Assembly: GCF_015223055.1 (NCBI RefSeq)
Contig: NZ_JADFBX010000020.1
Span: 1 to 64,000 of the forward strand
Direction: 5' to 3'
From: Pedobacter sp. MC2016-24
GTDB taxonomy: Bacteria; Bacteroidota; Bacteroidia; Sphingobacteriales; Sphingobacteriaceae
Length of the DNA: 64,000 nt
The position numbers and the translations under genes are program-made. The first letter of the stretch is position 1. Every line of letters begins with the position of its first letter. Below the pieces are notes generated by a model, which worked only from the letters and a program-made list of their open reading frames with translations, had not been told where the DNA came from and did not search any database. Of the stretch, positions 60,465-64,000 are shown in pieces.

Positions 60465-61409
60465 TTATTTCTTTAAATTCTTTAACATATCTGTGGTTAG
60501 TTTTGCCAGGTCAAATTCTGGTTTCCAGGCCCAGTCATTTACCGCAAAACTGTCATCTATAGATCTTGGCCAGCTATTCGCTATCTGCTGACGTGGATCA
60601 TTTTCGGTGTAAGTTAAGGTAAATTCCGGAATATGCTTTCTGATCTCAGCCGCTAAAACCTCCGGTGTAAAGCTTACTCCGGCAAAGTTATAACTCGAAC
60701 GGATAGAAATTCTGCTCGCCTCAGCGTCCATCAGTTCTATGGTACCACGAATGGCATCGTCCATATACATCATGGGCAATGCTGTAGCCGCATTTAAAAA
60801 AGAAGCATAAGTTCCCTTTTTCAAGGCATCATGAAAAATATGAATGGCATAATCCGTTGTACCACCGCCTGGCGCTGCTTTCCAGCTGATCAATCCCGGA
60901 TAACGGATGCTCCTGACATCCAGGCCAAACTTCTGATGATAATATTCACACCACCTTTCGCCAGCCAGTTTACTTACGCCATAAACCGTATTTGGATCCA
61001 TTACACAATATTGAGGTGTTTGATCTTTCGGCGAATTGGGTCCAAAAACAGCGATGGAACTTGGCCAGTAAACCTTAGCTGTCTGGTAGGAAATCGCGAG
61101 GTCCAGAATATTCAGCAAGCCATTCATGTTCAGATCCCAGGCCAGTTTTGGATTTTGCTCCCCGGTTGCCGACAACAATGCAGCCAGCAGGTAGACCTGA
61201 GTGGGCTTATACTTTTGAAAAATAGCATTCAGGGTATCCTTTTCCAAAACATTTACAAATTCGAAAGGACCTGAATTTTTGATGTCATAATCCGGCCTGC
61301 GGATATCACAAGCCACCACATTATCCTCGCCATACGTTTTTCGCAGCGCGGTTACCAGTTCTGTGCCGATCTGACCATTGGAACCTAGCACTATTATTTT
61401 TTCAGTCAT
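60465..61409 (-). CDS. tdh: L-threonine 3-dehydrogenase, short-chain type
   Basis: 314 residues. Extended SDR with GSNGQIGTELVTAL as NAD site and VYGVSKLAGERW (YxxxK). The pattern VYWPSSIAVFGPNSPKDQTP, then RSIRYPGLISWKAAPGGGTT and MMYMDDAIRGTIELM identifies the epimerase-like threonine dehydrogenase. The product 2-amino-3-ketobutyrate is unstable and normally goes to KBL, here encoded about 22 kb away. First gene of a two-gene operon with the YebC gene. Confidence 0.93.
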   Translation of the reverse strand: MTEKIIVLGSNGQIGTELVTALRKTYGEDNVVACDIRRPDYDIKNSGPFEFVNVLEKDTLNAIFQKYKPTQVYLLAALLSATGEQNPKLAWDLNMNGLLNILDLAISYQTAKVYWPSSIAVFGPNSPKDQTPQYCVMDPNTVYGVSKLAGERWCEYYHQKFGLDVRSIRYPGLISWKAAPGGGTTDYAIHIFHDALKKGTYASFLNAATALPMMYMDDAIRGTIELMDAEASRISIRSSYNFAGVSFTPEVLAAEIRKHIPEFTLTYTENDPRQQIANSWPRSIDDSFAVNDWAWKPEFDLAKLTTDMLKNLKK

Positions 61410-61664
61410 GAATAATTAGGATTTGGGCAAAGGTAAATAAATGGACAAACCTATTCAAAATTGTTTACGCCGGCCAAAAGATAAGCGTCATTTTTATCCG
61501 CCATTTTTTTTCAATACCGATGACAAATTTCCTCCTCCGGCACCCCGTAACAAAAACATTACATATTGACTTTACGGTGTACAAATAACACTAACTAATT
61601 TTTTTTGCTTAATATTACCATACAAAACACATTTAAATACACAATACAACCATAACCACCAAAT
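61410..61664. other. 255-bp divergent spacer
   Basis: Between the divergent threonine dehydrogenase and oxidoreductase-subunit genes; must contain both promoters. No hairpin, RNA gene or clear promoter consensus was identified. Confidence 0.35.
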
Positions 61665-62351
61665 ATGAACAGAAGAGACGCAGTGAAAAGTGTTGCCTTT
61701 TTAATGGGGGGAGCACTATCCGCAACTACAATTGGCGTATTCCTGGACAGTTGTAATTCTCCCGCCACCAATGCCAAGGGGGAATTATTTACTAAAGCAC
61801 AACAGGATACGATTACCGAAATTGCTGACATCATTATTCCGACAACGAGCAGCCCTGGTGCTAAAGCAGCAGGAGTTGGACCGTTCATCAGTATGATGTT
61901 AAAAGATTGCTATCCTGAAGATGCGCAAAAAGCTTTTACTAAAGGCCTCGAAGATCTGGACAAACAAGCCAATACCACGTATAAAAAAACATTTTTGGAG
62001 CTCAGTACGCAACAGCGCCAGGAATTGCTGGGTAAACTCAGAGATGAGACTGTTGCCGCAATTAAGGTAGAGAAAGAAAACCTGGACAAGCAAAAAGAGG
62101 CTGAATCAGAAAAACAGAAAACGAACCCTGCACAGGCCAAGTCCCCAACAGAAAATGCAGGTACCATTTCCATCCTGCCAAAGGACAAGCCTAAAACAGA
62201 ACCACGTTTCTTCGCCATCATCCGTGACCTGACCTTATTGGGTTATTTCACTTCTGAAATTGGAGCCACTAAGGCTTATGAATATCTGGAAATCCCTGGC
62301 CGTTACGATGGCTGTGTGGATTTGAAACCTGGTCAAAGAGTTTGGGCTTAA
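61665..62351 (+). CDS. gluconate 2-dehydrogenase subunit 3-like protein
   Basis: 228 residues. The N-terminus looks like a Tat lipoprotein signal: twin Arg at 3-4 (MNRRDAVKSVAFLMGGALSA) and a cysteine after a hydrophobic run (FLDSC). The rest matches gluconate 2-dehydrogenase subunit 3: ITEIADIIIPTTSSPGAKAA and GVGPFISMMLKDCY, then a charged linker (KENLDKQKEAESEKQKTN), then FFAIIRDLTLLGYFTSEIGA. It acts as the exported partner or chaperone of the GMC oxidoreductase encoded next. The Lys/Gln-rich linker is longer than in many family members. Confidence 0.9.
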   Translation: MNRRDAVKSVAFLMGGALSATTIGVFLDSCNSPATNAKGELFTKAQQDTITEIADIIIPTTSSPGAKAAGVGPFISMMLKDCYPEDAQKAFTKGLEDLDKQANTTYKKTFLELSTQQRQELLGKLRDETVAAIKVEKENLDKQKEAESEKQKTNPAQAKSPTENAGTISILPKDKPKTEPRFFAIIRDLTLLGYFTSEIGATKAYEYLEIPGRYDGCVDLKPGQRVWA

Positions 62352-62370
62352 TCTTATAACATTAAAAATA

Positions 62371-64000
62371 ATGAGCAATCTAAATACAAAGGCAACAGCG
62401 CAAAACACTTATGATGCGATTGTTGTAGGATCTGGAATTAGTGGTGGCTGGGCCGCAAAAGAGCTGACAGAAAAAGGTTTAAAGGTTTTATTGCTGGAAA
62501 GAGGCAGAAACATTGAACACATTAAAGACTATACCACGGCGATGAAAAAGCCATGGGAATTTGAACATCGTGGTAAACTTACCGAAGCACAAAGAGAAAC
62601 ACATCCGGTTCAAAAAAGAGATTATCCGTATTCAGAATTTAATGAGAGTTTCTGGGTAAATGATCTGGACTGCCCGTATACTGAAGTGAAACGCTTTGAC
62701 TGGTACCGCGGTTTCCACGTTGGCGGTAAATCCCTGATGTGGGGAAGACAAAGCTACCGTTTCAGTGATCTGAATTTTGAAGACAATTTGAAAGACGGAC
62801 ATGGTGTAGACTGGCCAATCCGTTACAAAGACATTGCCCCATGGTACGATTACGTAGAGAAATTTGCAGGGATCAGCGGACAGGCAGAAAACTGGCCGGC
62901 TTTGCCAGACGGGCAATTCTTACCACCCATGGAGATGAATTGTGTGGAAAAAGACGTTAAAAAAAGGATTGAAGACAAGTGGAAAAAATCCAGAATCATG
63001 ACCATTGGCCGTACAGCAAATTTAACTGTAGAGCATGGTGGTCGCGGTAAATGTCAGTACCGCAACCTTTGCAGCCGCGGCTGTCCATTTGGTGCTTATT
63101 TCAGCACACAATCATCTACCCTGCCAGCTGCTGTGGCAACAGGCAATTTAACGCTACGTCCTTTCTCTTTGGTGAACACCATTATATATGATAAAGAAAC
63201 GCAGAAGGCAAAAGGTGTTGTAGTGATCAATTCAGAAACTAAAGAAACGGTAGAATATTATGCAAAAATTGTTTTTGTGAATGGTTCTACACTGGGTTCT
63301 ACTTTCTTGTTGTTAAATTCTACTTCAGATATTTTTCCTAATGGTTTAGGGAATGGCAGCGGGCAGCTTGGTCATAACCTGATGGATCACCATTTCCGTT
63401 GCGGAGCTTCGGGACGTGCAGAAGGCTTTGAGGATAAATACACTTATGGCAGACGTGCAAACGGAATCTATATACCAAGATATCAAAACATGCACGGTGA
63501 GAAACGCGATTATGTCAGAGGTTTTGGCTACCAAGGCGGCGCAAATCGCGGAAACTGGCATGCCGATGTAGCTGAAATGGCTTTTGGAGGTGATTTTAAA
63601 GATCAGATGACACAACCAGGTGCATGGAATATGGGCTTAGGTGGTTTTGGAGAATCTCTTCCTTACTTCGAAAACAAGGTAAGCATCGACAAAACGAAGA
63701 AAGACAAATGGGGACAACCGGTACTGGCCATTGACTGTGAGTTTAAAGACAACGAACGTAAAATGCGCGTTGACATGATGAACGATGCTGCCGAAATGCT
63801 GGAAGCAGCCGGAATGAAAGACGTAAAAACGTATGACAATGGTTCTGCTCCGGGTATGGCCATCCATGAAATGGGTACTGCCCGAATGGGACATGATCCG
63901 AAAACTTCCGTTTTGAACAAATGGAACCAAATGCACGAAGTAAAAAATGTATTTGTAACCGATGGATCTTGTATGACCTCAGCTGCTTGTCAGAATCCTT
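62371..64000 (+). CDS. GMC-type FAD oxidoreductase (partial)
   Basis: At least 543 residues; no stop before the window end. YDAIVVGSGISGGWAAKELT gives the FAD site (GxGxxG at residues 20-25). WYRGFHVGGKSLMWGRQSYR is typical of GMC enzymes, followed by a cysteine-rich NLCSRGCPFGAYF. SAPGMAIHEMGTARMG carries the conserved histidine, and the window cuts off after CMTSAACQNP, which normally precedes the last 20-30 residues. With the subunit 3 protein it forms a periplasmic sugar or sugar-acid dehydrogenase. Relatives in Sphingobacteria include glucoside 3-dehydrogenases; the substrate here is unknown. Confidence 0.92.
   Translation, partial: MSNLNTKATAQNTYDAIVVGSGISGGWAAKELTEKGLKVLLLERGRNIEHIKDYTTAMKKPWEFEHRGKLTEAQRETHPVQKRDYPYSEFNESFWVNDLDCPYTEVKRFDWYRGFHVGGKSLMWGRQSYRFSDLNFEDNLKDGHGVDWPIRYKDIAPWYDYVEKFAGISGQAENWPALPDGQFLPPMEMNCVEKDVKKRIEDKWKKSRIMTIGRTANLTVEHGGRGKCQYRNLCSRGCPFGAYFSTQSSTLPAAVATGNLTLRPFSLVNTIIYDKETQKAKGVVVINSETKETVEYYAKIVFVNGSTLGSTFLLLNSTSDIFPNGLGNGSGQLGHNLMDHHFRCGASGRAEGFEDKYTYGRRANGIYIPRYQNMHGEKRDYVRGFGYQGGANRGNWHADVAEMAFGGDFKDQMTQPGAWNMGLGGFGESLPYFENKVSIDKTKKDKWGQPVLAIDCEFKDNERKMRVDMMNDAAEMLEAAGMKDVKTYDNGSAPGMAIHEMGTARMGHDPKTSVLNKWNQMHEVKNVFVTDGSCMTSAACQNP

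Overview
The window looks like the chromosome of a Sphingobacteriaceae member (Bacteroidota), most likely Pedobacter or a close relative. This rests on SusC/SusD outer-membrane machinery, a membrane-anchored Y_Y_Y/LuxR-type regulator, a GMC oxidoreductase with a Tat-type subunit 3, DUF5686 and DUF2807 proteins, and TAnnTTTG promoter elements. The assignment comes from gene content only; no rRNA or tRNA gene was recognised.

Layout. Positions 1-2160 hold a CoA-binding protein and a large FAD-dependent dehydrogenase on the minus strand. Positions about 2161-13638 are an AT-rich integrated element. It is bounded by two copies of a 203-bp perfect direct repeat (1958-2160 and 13639-13841) made of the 5' end of the FAD gene and its -7 promoter element. 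The element unit is 11,681 bp. It carries a tyrosine recombinase, a primase-like protein, a two-gene Septu-type anti-phage module (PtuA ATPase and PtuB HNH nuclease), a serine recombinase with a 78-bp palindrome upstream, a probable GIY-YIG-fold protein, a FlbD-like small protein, a secreted MORN-like protein, an XRE regulator and a broken second XRE gene. Insertion left the FAD reading frame whole on the left and a 56-codon stub on the right.

Positions 13925-21898 are housekeeping: lemA, two TPM-domain proteins and a Nudix hydrolase, a strong bidirectional terminator, dnaA with two DnaA boxes, a split-type acyl-CoA mutase large subunit, an A-type Fe-S carrier and a MacB-like permease. Positions 21901-28205 are nucleotide-sugar genes (rfbB, galE, uxs, ugd) followed by the Kdo transferase waaA, consistent with cell-surface glycan synthesis. 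Positions 28171-43745 are mostly core genes (hemH, ispH, a PyrR-like protein, rlmD, pheS, kbl, a hydroxyacid dehydrogenase, a bleomycin-hydrolase-type peptidase, a cyclophilin). Scattered among them are a glycosyltransferase-like protein without its DxD motif and a Rieske-like lipoprotein without its histidines.

Positions 44796-59722 form a polysaccharide utilisation locus: sensor-regulator, SusC, SusD, a LamG lipoprotein, two tandem GH144-like enzymes, a GH3 beta-glucosidase and an esterase. By family knowledge the likely substrate is beta-1,2-glucan: GH144 cuts the chain to sophoro-oligosaccharides and GH3 finishes them. After it come yebC and a short-chain threonine dehydrogenase, whose product would feed the kbl enzyme encoded about 22 kb away. 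The window ends inside a GMC oxidoreductase gene that follows its small Tat-exported partner.
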